Virus record (IMG/VR): IMGVR_UViG_3300032294_001909
Location: 1-62,170 of that record
Reading direction: 5' to 3' (one strand)
Length of the DNA: 62,170 nucleotides
DNA from: a virus
A model generated the notes under the pieces. It ran no database searches. It saw only the letters and a list, made by a program, of their open reading frames with translations, and was not told the DNA's origin. A program made the position numbers and the translations under genes. This document shows positions 6,206-12,782 of this stretch, one piece after another. Within the stretch, counting starts at the first letter, position 1. Each line of letters opens with the position of its first letter.

Positions 6206-6229
6206 CTCCCGCCGATCTTCCGGCGGGAG
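6206..6229 (-). terminator. Terminator after the 6239-6493 gene
   Basis: Stem CTCCCGCCG/CGGCGGGAG followed leftward by TTTTTTTTT. Confidence 0.9.
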
Positions 6230-6238
6230 CTTCTTTCG

Positions 6239-6493
6239 CTAGACGGCTTTCTGTGCTTCGTTCGCCAGTTCCGCGATGACGTAGCTATCGAACGAACGGG
6301 GAACGCTGTGGTCCACCAAATCTCGTGAAGCCCACTCAAACTCGAACCAGTAGGAACGGGCAGAGGGGAGTCTGACTCCCTTGAAGCCCCGGAAGAAACT
6401 GTCCACGAATACTGCCGGGACAGTCACCCGGACGATAGAGCCTTTCGACTCCACCCGGAACGGGTGCCCGTTGAAACTCACCTTCGTTCGCAT
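6239..6493 (-). CDS. Hypothetical protein
   Basis: 84 residues, start MRTKVSFNGHPFRVES with GAGGAGCGCATA before the ATG. The N-terminal half has alternating hydrophobic and charged residues typical of beta strands; no motif recognised. Single-gene unit behind inverted repeat 9 and a strong promoter. Confidence 0.7.
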   Translation of the reverse strand: MRTKVSFNGHPFRVESKGSIVRVTVPAVFVDSFFRGFKGVRLPSARSYWFEFEWASRDLVDHSVPRSFDSYVIAELANEAQKAV

Positions 6494-6546
6494 TATGCGC
6501 TCCTCAGTTATGGTGCCGTCGCGCCCCGGATGGGCTTGACGAATGT

Positions 6547-6574
6547 ATTATAGCACATTCCGGGCAATATGCAA
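6547..6574 (-). promoter_or_regulatory. Strong extended -10 promoter
   Basis: Leftward TTGCAT (6574-6569), 16 bp, consensus TATAAT (6552-6547) with TGC extension, and an A-tract between the -35 box and inverted repeat 9. Confidence 0.78.
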
Positions 6575-6588
6575 GTATTTTTTTTCTG

Positions 6589-6633
6589 GTGATAAAATGC
6601 ATTGGCGCTATATAGGCGGGGGCATTTTATCAC
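6589..6633. promoter_or_regulatory. Intergenic inverted repeat 9
   Basis: Arms 6589-6598 and 6624-6633, arm starts 35 bp apart, 14 bp from the -35 box. Confidence 0.88.
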
Positions 6634-6651
6634 CGTTGGAGGGCGCAAAAA

Positions 6652-6673
6652 GCCCCCAGCTTTCGCTGGGGGC
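6652..6673 (-). terminator. Terminator after the 6682-6927 gene
   Basis: Stem GCCCCCAGC/GCTGGGGGC with TTTC loop, followed leftward by TTTTTG. Confidence 0.88.
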
Positions 6674-6681
6674 CTCTTGCT

Positions 6682-6927
6682 TCAGGAGTCGAGTGCGCTC
6701 TTCACGATTGCCCGGATGCGCTTCTGGTCCTTGCTGTGCGTGACATCCACCCACACGCCGTTCACTTCCGCCTTCGCGATGTCGTGCGAGTAGATGCTAC
6801 CCAGTTCCGTGAAGATGCCTTCCACTTCCGCCAAACGGATGTTCCCCCGCTTGTTGTCCTTGAGGGTGGCGTACCACCCGTTCCGTAGGCGGATGCGGGT
6901 ACCGCTCTTGAGGTCATTCGTGAGCAT
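6682..6927 (-). CDS. Hypothetical SH3-like small protein
   Basis: 81 residues, start MLTNDLKSGTRIRLRNGWYATL at 6927 with CGGAGCCACC before it; the longer frame overlaps the promoter. The sequence RIRLRNGWYATLKDNKRGNIRLAEVEG resembles small beta-barrel proteins (a weak fold-level impression only). Function unknown. Confidence 0.68.
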   Translation of the reverse strand: MLTNDLKSGTRIRLRNGWYATLKDNKRGNIRLAEVEGIFTELGSIYSHDIAKAEVNGVWVDVTHSKDQKRIRAIVKSALDS

Positions 6928-6981
6928 GGTGGCTCCGTGTAGCTGGTGGCAGCGAGTCCGGGATGGCTTCGCTGTGCCAAC

Positions 6982-7010
6982 AACGTAACACCTCCGGGGC
7001 TGAAATGCAA
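6982..7010 (-). promoter_or_regulatory. sigma70-type promoter
   Basis: Leftward TTGCAT (7010-7005), 17 bp, TACGTT (6987-6982); 13 bp from inverted repeat 10, with an A-tract between. Confidence 0.6.
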
Positions 7011-7023
7011 GCACTTTTTTTCG

Positions 7024-7068
7024 GTGATAAAATAATAGTACAGGGTATGCCGCAGCGCATTTTATCAC
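7024..7068. promoter_or_regulatory. Intergenic inverted repeat 10
   Basis: Arms 7024-7033 and 7059-7068, arm starts 35 bp apart. Confidence 0.88.
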
Positions 7069-7087
7069 CAATTATGCCCACGAGAGA

Positions 7088-7115
7088 GCCCCGCCTCCCA
7101 TATGGGAGACGGGGC
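7088..7115 (-). terminator. Second hairpin after the 7204-7479 gene
   Basis: Thirteen-base stem with one mismatch (GCCCCGCCTCCCA / TGGGAGACGGGGC), followed leftward by TCTCTCG. Confidence 0.6.
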
Positions 7116-7168
7116 CGGGGTGGTAACCCGCTCGAATGCTGTTGCGTCACGAGCCATTCCCGGGAGCA

Positions 7169-7193
7169 GCCCCCCGGCATCTCACCGGGGGGC
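7169..7193 (-). terminator. First hairpin after the 7204-7479 gene
   Basis: Stem GCCCCCCGG/CCGGGGGGC with a 7-nt loop, 10 bp after the stop codon; no U-run. Confidence 0.55.
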
Positions 7194-7203
7194 TTCCCAC
7201 TCG

Positions 7204-7479
7204 TCACTCTTCGGTTCGGATGAACCATTCCGACATCACATGCGCCTCTTCCTCGCCATCGGGGGAGCGGATGAGGCCGTACTCCAGCACCTCGTTCTTG
7301 AACAGCACCAGCGTGAGGACCGGCTCCTCCGGGAGATGAAGCCCCATCTCCCGGAACACTTCCGCCGACTTGGTGCGCTTGCCATCCGCCAGCACCGCCA
7401 CCAGCCCCTTGGCCACGATAGCCTTAGCCATCTCATAGCGGTACAGGCCACTACGGGTCACCGCCTCGACTCGTAACAT
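7204..7479 (-). CDS. Hypothetical protein
   Basis: 91 residues, start MLRVEAVTRSGLYRYE with AGGAGGCTGTC before the ATG, ending EWFIRTEE. Contains ADGKRTKSAEVFREMGLHLPEEPVLTLVLF. Mixed alpha/beta by eye; not recognised. Monocistronic behind inverted repeat 11. Confidence 0.7.
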   Translation of the reverse strand: MLRVEAVTRSGLYRYEMAKAIVAKGLVAVLADGKRTKSAEVFREMGLHLPEEPVLTLVLFKNEVLEYGLIRSPDGEEEAHVMSEWFIRTEE

Positions 7480-7539
7480 GACAGCCTCCTAGGCTGTTCA
7501 GGTTCGCCGGGGCACCGGAGTGTGCCGCCGACACCAATA

Positions 7540-7567
7540 TGATTACCTTTCAGCCCCCAAAAGTCAA
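7540..7567 (-). promoter_or_regulatory. sigma70-type promoter
   Basis: Leftward TTGACT (7567-7562), 16 bp, TAATCA (7545-7540); 13 bp from inverted repeat 11, A-tract between. Confidence 0.6.
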
Positions 7568-7580
7568 GCACTTTTTTTCC

Positions 7581-7625
7581 GTGATAAAACAGCCCCTCTA
7601 CTGGGGTGGGTGGGCATTTTATCAT
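7581..7625. promoter_or_regulatory. Intergenic inverted repeat 11
   Basis: Arms GTGATAAAAC (7581-7590) and ATTTTATCAT (7616-7625), arm starts 35 bp apart; both arms carry one substitution. Confidence 0.82.
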
Positions 7626-7653
7626 GCGTGACCGATCCGCTAGGAAAAAATTG

Positions 7654-7688
7654 CCGGGGGGCTAGGAACCTTCTGCCTAGCCCCCCGG
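7654..7688 (-). terminator. Terminator after the 7702-7926 gene
   Basis: Thirteen-base stem CCGGGGGGCTAGG/CCTAGCCCCCCGG followed leftward by CAATTTTTT. Confidence 0.9.
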
Positions 7689-7701
7689 AATCATTTACCG
7701 C

Positions 7702-7926
7702 CTAGTTCATGAACAGGGCGTTCAGGTCGTTCAGGGCTGCCTCCAGCCCCTTCCGGCTGCGGGGGTACGTCTTGCCGGTGTACTGGGAAGCAACCGCCCG
7801 CATGTTCGCCGGGGTGTAGGCGCGGTTCGCCTTCATGCCGGTCTTCAGGTACAGCTTGATGGCAGACATGATCACACGAAGCCGAAAGGCTTCGATCTGC
7901 CCGGGGGTGGTTAACACTCGCTCCAT
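7702..7926 (-). CDS. Hypothetical protein, paralogue of the 4820-5083 product
   Basis: 74 residues, start MERVLTTPGQIEAFRL at 7926 with CTGGAGCGAG before it. Shares the TTPxQIEAxR / YTPxxMR / TGxxYxxSRxGLxxAxxDLxAL pattern with the gene at 4820-5083, but is shorter at the C-terminus. Predicted helical, function unknown; a duplicated family within one arm. Confidence 0.72.
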   Translation of the reverse strand: MERVLTTPGQIEAFRLRVIMSAIKLYLKTGMKANRAYTPANMRAVASQYTGKTYPRSRKGLEAALNDLNALFMN

Positions 7927-7982
7927 GCTCGCTCCAGTAGGAGAGTGCGTCCGCATTGCCGAAGTGCATTGCGAACACCCAC

Positions 7983-8011
7983 AATATGGCTAATGTTAGA
8001 CTGGGAGTCAA
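7983..8011 (-). promoter_or_regulatory. sigma70-type promoter
   Basis: Leftward TTGACT (8011-8006), 17 bp, CATATT (7988-7983); 13 bp from inverted repeat 12. Confidence 0.6.
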
Positions 8012-8024
8012 GCATTTTTTTTGG

Positions 8025-8069
8025 GTGATAAAACAGCCCTGCGTTTGGTGTACATGCGCATTTTATCAC
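8025..8069. promoter_or_regulatory. Intergenic inverted repeat 12
   Basis: Arms GTGATAAAAC (8025-8034) and ATTTTATCAC (8060-8069), arm starts 35 bp apart. Confidence 0.86.
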
Positions 8070-8079
8070 AGAAAAGCGA

Positions 8080-8104
8080 GCCCCCCGGCGCGAGGCCGGG
8101 GGGC
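8080..8104 (-). terminator. Terminator after the 8111-8380 gene
   Basis: Stem GCCCCCCGGC/GCCGGGGGGC, then TCGCTTTTC leftward. 8061-8098 is identical to 8518-8555, a duplicated repeat-arm plus terminator module. Confidence 0.82.
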
Positions 8105-8110
8105 GTCCCC

Positions 8111-8380
8111 TCATAACTGGACGTTGTGGTAGTCGTCGTACTCGGCGTTGTCGTCGTCGTCCCCCTCGTCGTCGGACCCGAACATCGCCGTCCACTCGGC
8201 GGGGGTGATGCCGGTCTTGATGAACTCCCGCTGCTCGGCGTTGAGCATCGGGAACGCCTTCTGAATCAGGGTACCGGCCTTCCACGCCGCCTCACAGGCG
8301 TCGAACTCGTCCTGCGTGAGGGGGACGAACATGGCATTCATCTTGCCAGACATCTGGCTCCTGCGAGTCACCTTGAGCAT
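8111..8380 (-). CDS. Hypothetical protein with acidic tail
   Basis: 89 residues, start MLKVTRRSQMSGKMNAMF at 8380 with AGGAGACAGG before it. The core GTLIQKAFPMLNAEQREFIKTG is helical, followed by TPAEWTAMFG and an Asp/Glu-rich stretch. Its acidic tail recalls the acidic protein at 1602-2000 but lacks the DDLPF end. Function unknown. Confidence 0.7.
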   Translation of the reverse strand: MLKVTRRSQMSGKMNAMFVPLTQDEFDACEAAWKAGTLIQKAFPMLNAEQREFIKTGITPAEWTAMFGSDDEGDDDDNAEYDDYHNVQL

Positions 8381-8439
8381 TGTCCTGTCTCCTGAGAGAG
8401 GGTGTCGTGCCGCGCCGGGTTGCGCTGCCGACAGGAACC

Positions 8440-8467
8440 AATATACACTACTTTCCCCCCGGCGCAA
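8440..8467 (-). promoter_or_regulatory. sigma70-type promoter
   Basis: Leftward TTGCGC (8467-8462), 16 bp, TATATT (8445-8440); 14 bp from inverted repeat 13. Confidence 0.6.
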
Positions 8468-8481
8468 GTGCGGATTTTCCG

Positions 8482-8526
8482 GTGATAAAATAGCACCCGG
8501 GCACCCCTATAGAGTTATTTTATCAC
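8482..8526. promoter_or_regulatory. Intergenic inverted repeat 13
   Basis: Arms 8482-8491 and 8517-8526, GTGATAAAAT/ATTTTATCAC, arm starts 35 bp apart. Confidence 0.88.
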
Positions 8527-8536
8527 AGAAAAGCGA

Positions 8537-8561
8537 GCCCCCCGGCGCGAGGCCGAGGGGC
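8537..8561 (-). terminator. Terminator after the RadC-like gene
   Basis: Stem GCCCCCCGGC/GCCGAGGGGC with one mismatch, then TCGCTTTTC leftward; near copy of 8080-8104. Confidence 0.75.
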
Positions 8562-8577
8562 TGGTACTGCGGGGTGG

Positions 8578-9057
8578 CTAGAGCCACCCCTGTTCCGCAA
8601 AGCTAGTGTAGCGGGCCGCACCGATGATGATGTGGTCGTGGACAGCGATGTCCAACAGCCGCCCCGCTGCCACCAACTGCGCCGTAATGTTCCTATCCTC
8701 GGCGCTGGGGGTGGGATCCCCGCTGGGGTGATTGTGGGCGATGATGAGTGCAGCGGCATTGAGTGCGATGGCCATCCGGAAAACTTCCCGGGGATGCACC
8801 AGCGATGAGTCAAGCAACCCACGGGTAACCTCAACCCGGGCGATGCACCGATGCTGCGCGTTCAAGATGGCCACGCAGAAAACTTCGGAGTCCTCGTTTT
8901 CCAGATCGGAAAACAGCGCGGCAGCTTCCCTCGGCGTACGCACCGGGGCGAGTACCGGCGGGGCGTTGTACTCGGGGCGGGGCGTACGCACCAGCCGCAG
9001 CCACGGGGCGTGGCCAGTCACACGGGGCGTCACTAACGACATCCGGGGCGTTTCCAT
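8578..9057 (-). CDS. radC: RadC-family JAB/MPN metalloprotein
   Basis: 159 residues covering only the C-terminal JAB domain of RadC; the usual helix-hairpin-helix N-terminus is missing, as in many phage and plasmid copies. The metal motif HNHPSGDPTPSAED (residues 108-121) and an upstream Glu near residue 58 are intact. RadC was once thought to be a repair protein, but its activity is unsettled; mobile elements often carry it beside anti-restriction genes such as the ardC seen here. Start METPRMSLV has GAGGGAACC upstream. Confidence 0.9.
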   Translation of the reverse strand: METPRMSLVTPRVTGHAPWLRLVRTPRPEYNAPPVLAPVRTPREAAALFSDLENEDSEVFCVAILNAQHRCIARVEVTRGLLDSSLVHPREVFRMAIALNAAALIIAHNHPSGDPTPSAEDRNITAQLVAAGRLLDIAVHDHIIIGAARYTSFAEQGWL

Positions 9058-9115
9058 GCGGGTTCCCTCTGTTCGGGGTTGTCAGCCGCGCCGGGTTGCG
9101 CTGCCGACACCCCAA

Positions 9116-9143
9116 GTATTACCCTCCAACCCCCAAAAGTCAA
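9116..9143 (-). promoter_or_regulatory. sigma70-type promoter for the RadC-like gene
   Basis: Leftward TTGACT (9143-9138), 16 bp, TAATAC (9121-9116); 13 bp from inverted repeat 14, A-tract between. Confidence 0.62.
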
Positions 9144-9156
9144 GCACTTTTTTTCG

Positions 9157-9201
9157 GTGATAAAACAGCCCCCCGGGGGTAGGGGATGGGCATTTTATCA
9201 C
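9157..9201. promoter_or_regulatory. Intergenic inverted repeat 14
   Basis: Arms GTGATAAAAC (9157-9166) and ATTTTATCAC (9192-9201), arm starts 35 bp apart. Rightmost copy; none is seen in the AT-rich remainder. Confidence 0.87.
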
Positions 9202-9208
9202 AGAGAGG

Positions 9209-9232
9209 GCTCCCCCGCCGAAGCGGGGGAGC
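9209..9232 (-). terminator. Terminator after the three-gene operon
   Basis: Stem GCTCCCCCGC/GCGGGGGAGC followed leftward by CTCTCTG. Confidence 0.65.
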
Positions 9233-9242
9233 GATCCGTGGG

Positions 9243-9425
9243 CTATCGGCGGCGAGCCTCCTCCTCCATGATCCGCAGCCGACGCGCAAACTCCTGCTGC
9301 ACCGCAGGAATCCGATCCCCATGAATCGTACGCTGCGCCTGAGTGGTGATGCGAAGCTGCTCTGCACGAGCTTGCATGGGCGCGTTCCCGACGCGCACCC
9401 GATCCGGTAAGACAGTCCAGTCCAC
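9243..9425 (-). CDS. Hypothetical helical protein
   Basis: 60 residues, from a GTG at 9425 (VDWTVLPDRVRV) that has GGAGG five bases before it; the alternative upstream TTG lies inside the RBS. The C-terminal half is Arg/Glu-rich and helical (QEFARRLRIMEEEARRR). Third gene of an operon with 9483-9749 and 9814-10035. Confidence 0.62.
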   Translation of the reverse strand: MDWTVLPDRVRVGNAPMQARAEQLRITTQAQRTIHGDRIPAVQQEFARRLRIMEEEARRR

Positions 9426-9449
9426 GGTAACCTCCAAGAGGGGGGGGGT

Positions 9450-9474
9450 GCCCCCCGGCGGGGTGCCGGGGGGC
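9450..9474 (-). terminator. Intercistronic GC hairpin
   Basis: Stem GCCCCCCGGC/GCCGGGGGGC; 9431-9476 is almost identical to the region before 9804, so hairpin plus RBS was copied as a unit. Confidence 0.55.
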
Positions 9475-9482
9475 GGTTGTTG

Positions 9483-9749
9483 CTAGTCGATGTCGATCTT
9501 CAATTCACCATCGGTGCTGATCCAGAAGTGCCCCAGCGTCACCTCATGTTCGTCGCTGGTGCGGCAGTTGTGCAGGGTGACGTTCCGAGTCTGGTCAATG
9601 GTCCGCAGGAAGTCGATCAACTCCCCGACAGTCAGGTGGTGCGATCCGCGAAACTGACGCACCATTTCCCCGCAGCACTCCGCTTCCTCGTTGAATTCGT
9701 ATGGCATCCCTTCAACGTTTTCGCTCACCTTCCCACGGATTCGTAACAT
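9483..9749 (-). CDS. Hypothetical acidic protein
   Basis: 88 residues, start MLRIRGKVSENVEGMPY at 9749 with GGAGG nine bases before; a GTG two codons upstream is too close to the RBS. Ends DGELKIDID. Contains EEAECCGEMVRQFRGSHHL. Not recognised; middle gene of a three-gene operon. Confidence 0.66.
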   Translation of the reverse strand: MLRIRGKVSENVEGMPYEFNEEAECCGEMVRQFRGSHHLTVGELIDFLRTIDQTRNVTLHNCRTSDEHEVTLGHFWISTDGELKIDID

Positions 9750-9779
9750 TCGCACGTTCCTCCAAGAGGGGGGGGGGGT

Positions 9780-9804
9780 GCCCCCCGGCGGGGTGCCGGG
9801 GGGC
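9780..9804 (-). terminator. Intercistronic GC hairpin
   Basis: Stem GCCCCCCGGC/GCCGGGGGGC, near copy of 9450-9474, after the 9814-10035 stop codon; no U-run. Confidence 0.55.
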
Positions 9805-9813
9805 GGGGGGTGC

Positions 9814-10035
9814 TTATCGAGCCACCCGGTTGATGTAGCTCACCTCACCACCGAACATCCCGACGAACACCCGGTACCCGTCCACCGTGGCGACCCACGT
9901 GGTGTTGGGGCGGCCCGAGTTGCTCACGCTGCTGCTGTCCAACTTCCAGTTGGCCCCGGGGATGACCTGCTCCACCACCAGCCGGTCCTGCGCCACCAGC
10001 AGGTCCATCGCGGCCATCGTCACGCTCTGCGACAT
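9814..10035 (-). CDS. Hypothetical protein
   Basis: 73 residues, start MSQSVTMAAMDLLVAQ at 10035 with GAGGGACGC before it. The C-terminal half (TTWVATVDGYRVFVGMFGGEVSYINRVAR) looks like a small beta sheet. First gene of a leftward three-gene operon that has its own promoter but no inverted repeat, which sets it apart from the rest of the arm. Confidence 0.68.
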   Translation of the reverse strand: MSQSVTMAAMDLLVAQDRLVVEQVIPGANWKLDSSSVSNSGRPNTTWVATVDGYRVFVGMFGGEVSYINRVAR

Positions 10036-10094
10036 TGTGCGTCCCTCTGTTCGAGTCTGTCGGGTGGGGCGGGCTTGCCCTGCCGACGACCCCA

Positions 10095-10122
10095 AGTTTA
10101 CCTTTCGACCGCCGAATGTCAA
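10095..10122 (-). promoter_or_regulatory. sigma70-type promoter of the three-gene operon
   Basis: Leftward TTGACA (10122-10117), 16 bp, TAAACT (10100-10095). No GTGATAAAAT repeat upstream. Confidence 0.65.
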
Positions 10123-10237
10123 GGCCCGGAAGGTTTCTTGGAACTGGAAAGTTTTTTGCCGGCGACCACCCTAGGGTGGCTCACGAACATCACGCTAATA
10201 TTTTTTTGCCTATAGAACTTTTCTTATACAATAATTA

Positions 10238-10277
10238 TGCGTCCCCCAACATGCGCCCCCAATACTGCGCCCCCCAA
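10238..10277. repeat. Three iteron-like 14-bp repeats at the composition boundary
   Basis: TGCGTCCCCCAA (10238), TGCGCCCCCAA (10252) and TGCGCCCCCCAA (10266) in an exact 14-bp period. They lie in the 366-bp gene-free gap (10036-10401) between divergent transcription units. The rest of the gap is AT-rich, with A/T tracts around 10330-10360. Confidence 0.65.
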
Positions 10278-10368
10278 GTTACGTCCTTGTTCTAGGAATA
10301 TCAAAAAATTATCGACCCCTCGGCATGTTGAAAAAAAATTCTAAAAAAATTTTTGGGTATGGGAAGAC

Positions 10369-10376
10369 TATTTATA
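10369..10376 (+). promoter_or_regulatory. TATTTATA late-promoter candidate 1
   Basis: TATTTATA 25 nt before the start codon at 10402; same box and spacing as upstream of other late units. Confidence 0.5.
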
Positions 10377-10401
10377 CAAAACTTCTACTTAACTTGATTT
10401 T

Positions 10402-12780
10402 ATGACATCATTAGCTACGTTGATATTTGAAGATGACATTAGTGTATCGCAAGGTGCGAAAAAAGCAAAAGAAATGGGGCTGGAGAAAAAGCCCGGTATT
10501 GGGTTATATGGACCGCCTGATAGTGATGTAGCAACCCATAGAATCAAGAACGGCCAATTAATTCCAATTCTTCGAAAGAAAAAAAAGAAAGATACGGCGG
10601 GTGGCGGCAGCGATGTATCTGGTGCAACTGGAGGTGGTGATGGGGAAGTAAAAGGGGAAAAAAAGAAAAAGGAAGATGATGGTACTGTTGCGGGATTGTT
10701 TGCACAATTACAACAACAAATTATCGATAGATTAGCTACGCCTATTCCTACAACATCAACTGAAGGTGGCGAGGAAGGCATGACGCTTATGGATGTAGTT
10801 GACCAACTGCAATCGGATATCATTGAAAGGCTTGCAACGCCGCGCCCGGGTGATTTGGTTCCATCACCGGAAAGCAGTGAAGAAGAACCCGCCGATACAA
10901 ACGACACTGATGATCCAAATCAATCAACCTTTTTTAATGGTATGGTAAAGCATTATACCAAGTTAAGAGAAGACTATGAAAAGCGAATCGGCATATCCAA
11001 ATACAGGTTCTTTACTTCGGCGTGGGGTACGTTAATAACTCACTTAAAGGAAGTAGACAGTGACCAAAATCTACGGCCCGAAGATAAAACGTTTATTATA
11101 GCACATTCCTTGGAAAGTTTCATGGATAGTAAGTTTAAATTTAATCCACTTGATTTAGATGAAATGTTTCCTAATACTGATATTTTCACAACAAGACAAA
11201 AACTAGACGAGTTAGTAAATCAGGTGTATCCGTATGATATACCTGAACCAAGGTTTTTTGACAATATCATCTTGACTGGGCTGAAGTATGCGGAACATTC
11301 TATTCTGCGAGATGTGCAGGAACGCTGTTACTACTTATCCATTAACAGTCTGATTGCAGACCCCTCGGTAAGAAAAGTAGCGTCTTATACGTTATTTCAT
11401 GCAATGAAAAAAAATGAAGAAGACGTTAGTGAGTTGGTATTTATGTATCCACAGAAATGGGTCGATAGCAAAAAAATGCTTGTTCCAAGAGGAACAGAAA
11501 AAGAAACTGAAGACTCATATATCGAAGAAATTGATAAAGATTTAGAAGCGCTAACATCACCAATTGATTTGCGAATAGCAGAATTACCGGACGTAATAGA
11601 TTACCTGCAAAAGGTAATACAGTTTGCTGCAAAGTATAGAATTAATCAAAATATGACGAAATTAAAAGACCCCGCTACCAGTGGATGGGGGGCGCTTAGT
11701 ATTGGTATGGACGATGAAATGTCTAATGCGTTAGCGGCAATCCAAAGTTCAGAAAAATTTAAAGAGCTTATGGCTAGCATTGGAAATCCACGGCTGACAT
11801 CAGTTACTGGATTAATGCCGATGGATGTTGCGGACAAAATTTATGATACCGCAAGTTTCTTGAAATTTGTAATACACGATCATTTAAATGATGTATACAC
11901 CGAAAGAGACAAGGAACGGTTGGAAAAAAAGGAAATTAAAGAAGCAAAACTGTTTGCTACGCTTGTTGCGAGATGTTTTTCAAAAAGAGATTTGCCCGAT
12001 AAAGCCTCGGATTGGGTGCAAAATATTTCCTTTTCCGGAGGGGTGAGAACAGACACTCGAAAAATTTTGTTTGATTACTTTGAACGAATGTTACCGGACA
12101 ATTTGCGGCAATCTATGGTAGCATACGCAGACTTTATCAAACAACGCCGAGGAGGCGGGCTTAGGGTTACCAGTACTACGTCTCAGCTTAGGGCGTCGGC
12201 GTGGAGCACAACAGGAAATATTTCCTTAACCGACACAGATTCTGCCAGTACCGTGTTACATGAAATATTTCACATTGTGGAAGATTCCAACAAAGACTTG
12301 CATTCTCGCGCTGTTGGATTATTATCAAACTCAATAAATAAATTTCCTGATCCGTCTATACCAACGCCGCTCACTCCACTTGCCAACGACCCAAATGTAA
12401 CCGTATTATATGGCAATGTACTACAACTTAAAAGCATAAATCGCTCATATGAAGAAAACGAACTATACATGAGATCAGAATTATTTCATCCATATACATC
12501 TAAATTATACATAACATATAACGCATCCGCGTTTCCTAATAATACAGCCTCATCAAAAGTACTAGTGTATGTTAAAGATAAAATAAGTAGACAAGGGCTT
12601 TTGCCGCTCCCATCCGTTGATCCGACAATTGTTGGATACGATGAATGGCTAGTTGGTTACATACACGCAACTGAAATATCGTCGTCGGCATTAGGTGACT
12701 TGTTCAAAAGTCCACTTCTGTTGTATCAACATGACAAAATTTTATTTAGTTACGCCACATCCGTGTTGCGAGGAGAATAG
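10402..12780 (+). CDS. Large protein with zinc-metallopeptidase motif
   Basis: 792 residues. The N-terminus (KKPGIGLYGPPDSDVATHRIKNG) resembles a short leader I associate with virion proteins of T4-like environmental phages; this is an impression. A Lys/Gly/Glu linker with basic runs follows, then a large helical region. A zincin motif LHEIFHIVEDSN places HExxH at residues 620-624, preceded by a beta segment. A virion-associated or injected protease, or a toxin-like metallopeptidase, is inference. First rightward gene after the GC-rich arm, with no clear RBS. Confidence 0.72.
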   Translation: MTSLATLIFEDDISVSQGAKKAKEMGLEKKPGIGLYGPPDSDVATHRIKNGQLIPILRKKKKKDTAGGGSDVSGATGGGDGEVKGEKKKKEDDGTVAGLFAQLQQQIIDRLATPIPTTSTEGGEEGMTLMDVVDQLQSDIIERLATPRPGDLVPSPESSEEEPADTNDTDDPNQSTFFNGMVKHYTKLREDYEKRIGISKYRFFTSAWGTLITHLKEVDSDQNLRPEDKTFIIAHSLESFMDSKFKFNPLDLDEMFPNTDIFTTRQKLDELVNQVYPYDIPEPRFFDNIILTGLKYAEHSILRDVQERCYYLSINSLIADPSVRKVASYTLFHAMKKNEEDVSELVFMYPQKWVDSKKMLVPRGTEKETEDSYIEEIDKDLEALTSPIDLRIAELPDVIDYLQKVIQFAAKYRINQNMTKLKDPATSGWGALSIGMDDEMSNALAAIQSSEKFKELMASIGNPRLTSVTGLMPMDVADKIYDTASFLKFVIHDHLNDVYTERDKERLEKKEIKEAKLFATLVARCFSKRDLPDKASDWVQNISFSGGVRTDTRKILFDYFERMLPDNLRQSMVAYADFIKQRRGGGLRVTSTTSQLRASAWSTTGNISLTDTDSASTVLHEIFHIVEDSNKDLHSRAVGLLSNSINKFPDPSIPTPLTPLANDPNVTVLYGNVLQLKSINRSYEENELYMRSELFHPYTSKLYITYNASAFPNNTASSKVLVYVKDKISRQGLLPLPSVDPTIVGYDEWLVGYIHATEISSSALGDLFKSPLLLYQHDKILFSYATSVLRGE

Positions 12781-12782
12781 TT

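Noticed and set aside
7075-7164. 30-codon leftward ORF MARDATAFERV...
   Set aside because: No RBS, and it runs through both terminator hairpins and into repeat 10.
583-9201. Reading the GTGATAAAAT repeats as CRISPR or integron attC arrays
   Set aside because: The intervals hold full genes, not short unique spacers. No cas or integrase gene is seen, and attC core sites (RYYYAAC/GTTRRRY) are absent.
583-9201. Reading the repeats as transcription terminators
   Set aside because: Separate GC-rich hairpins with U-runs already lie next to them, the stems have very large variable loops, and the helical phasing fits DNA binding better.
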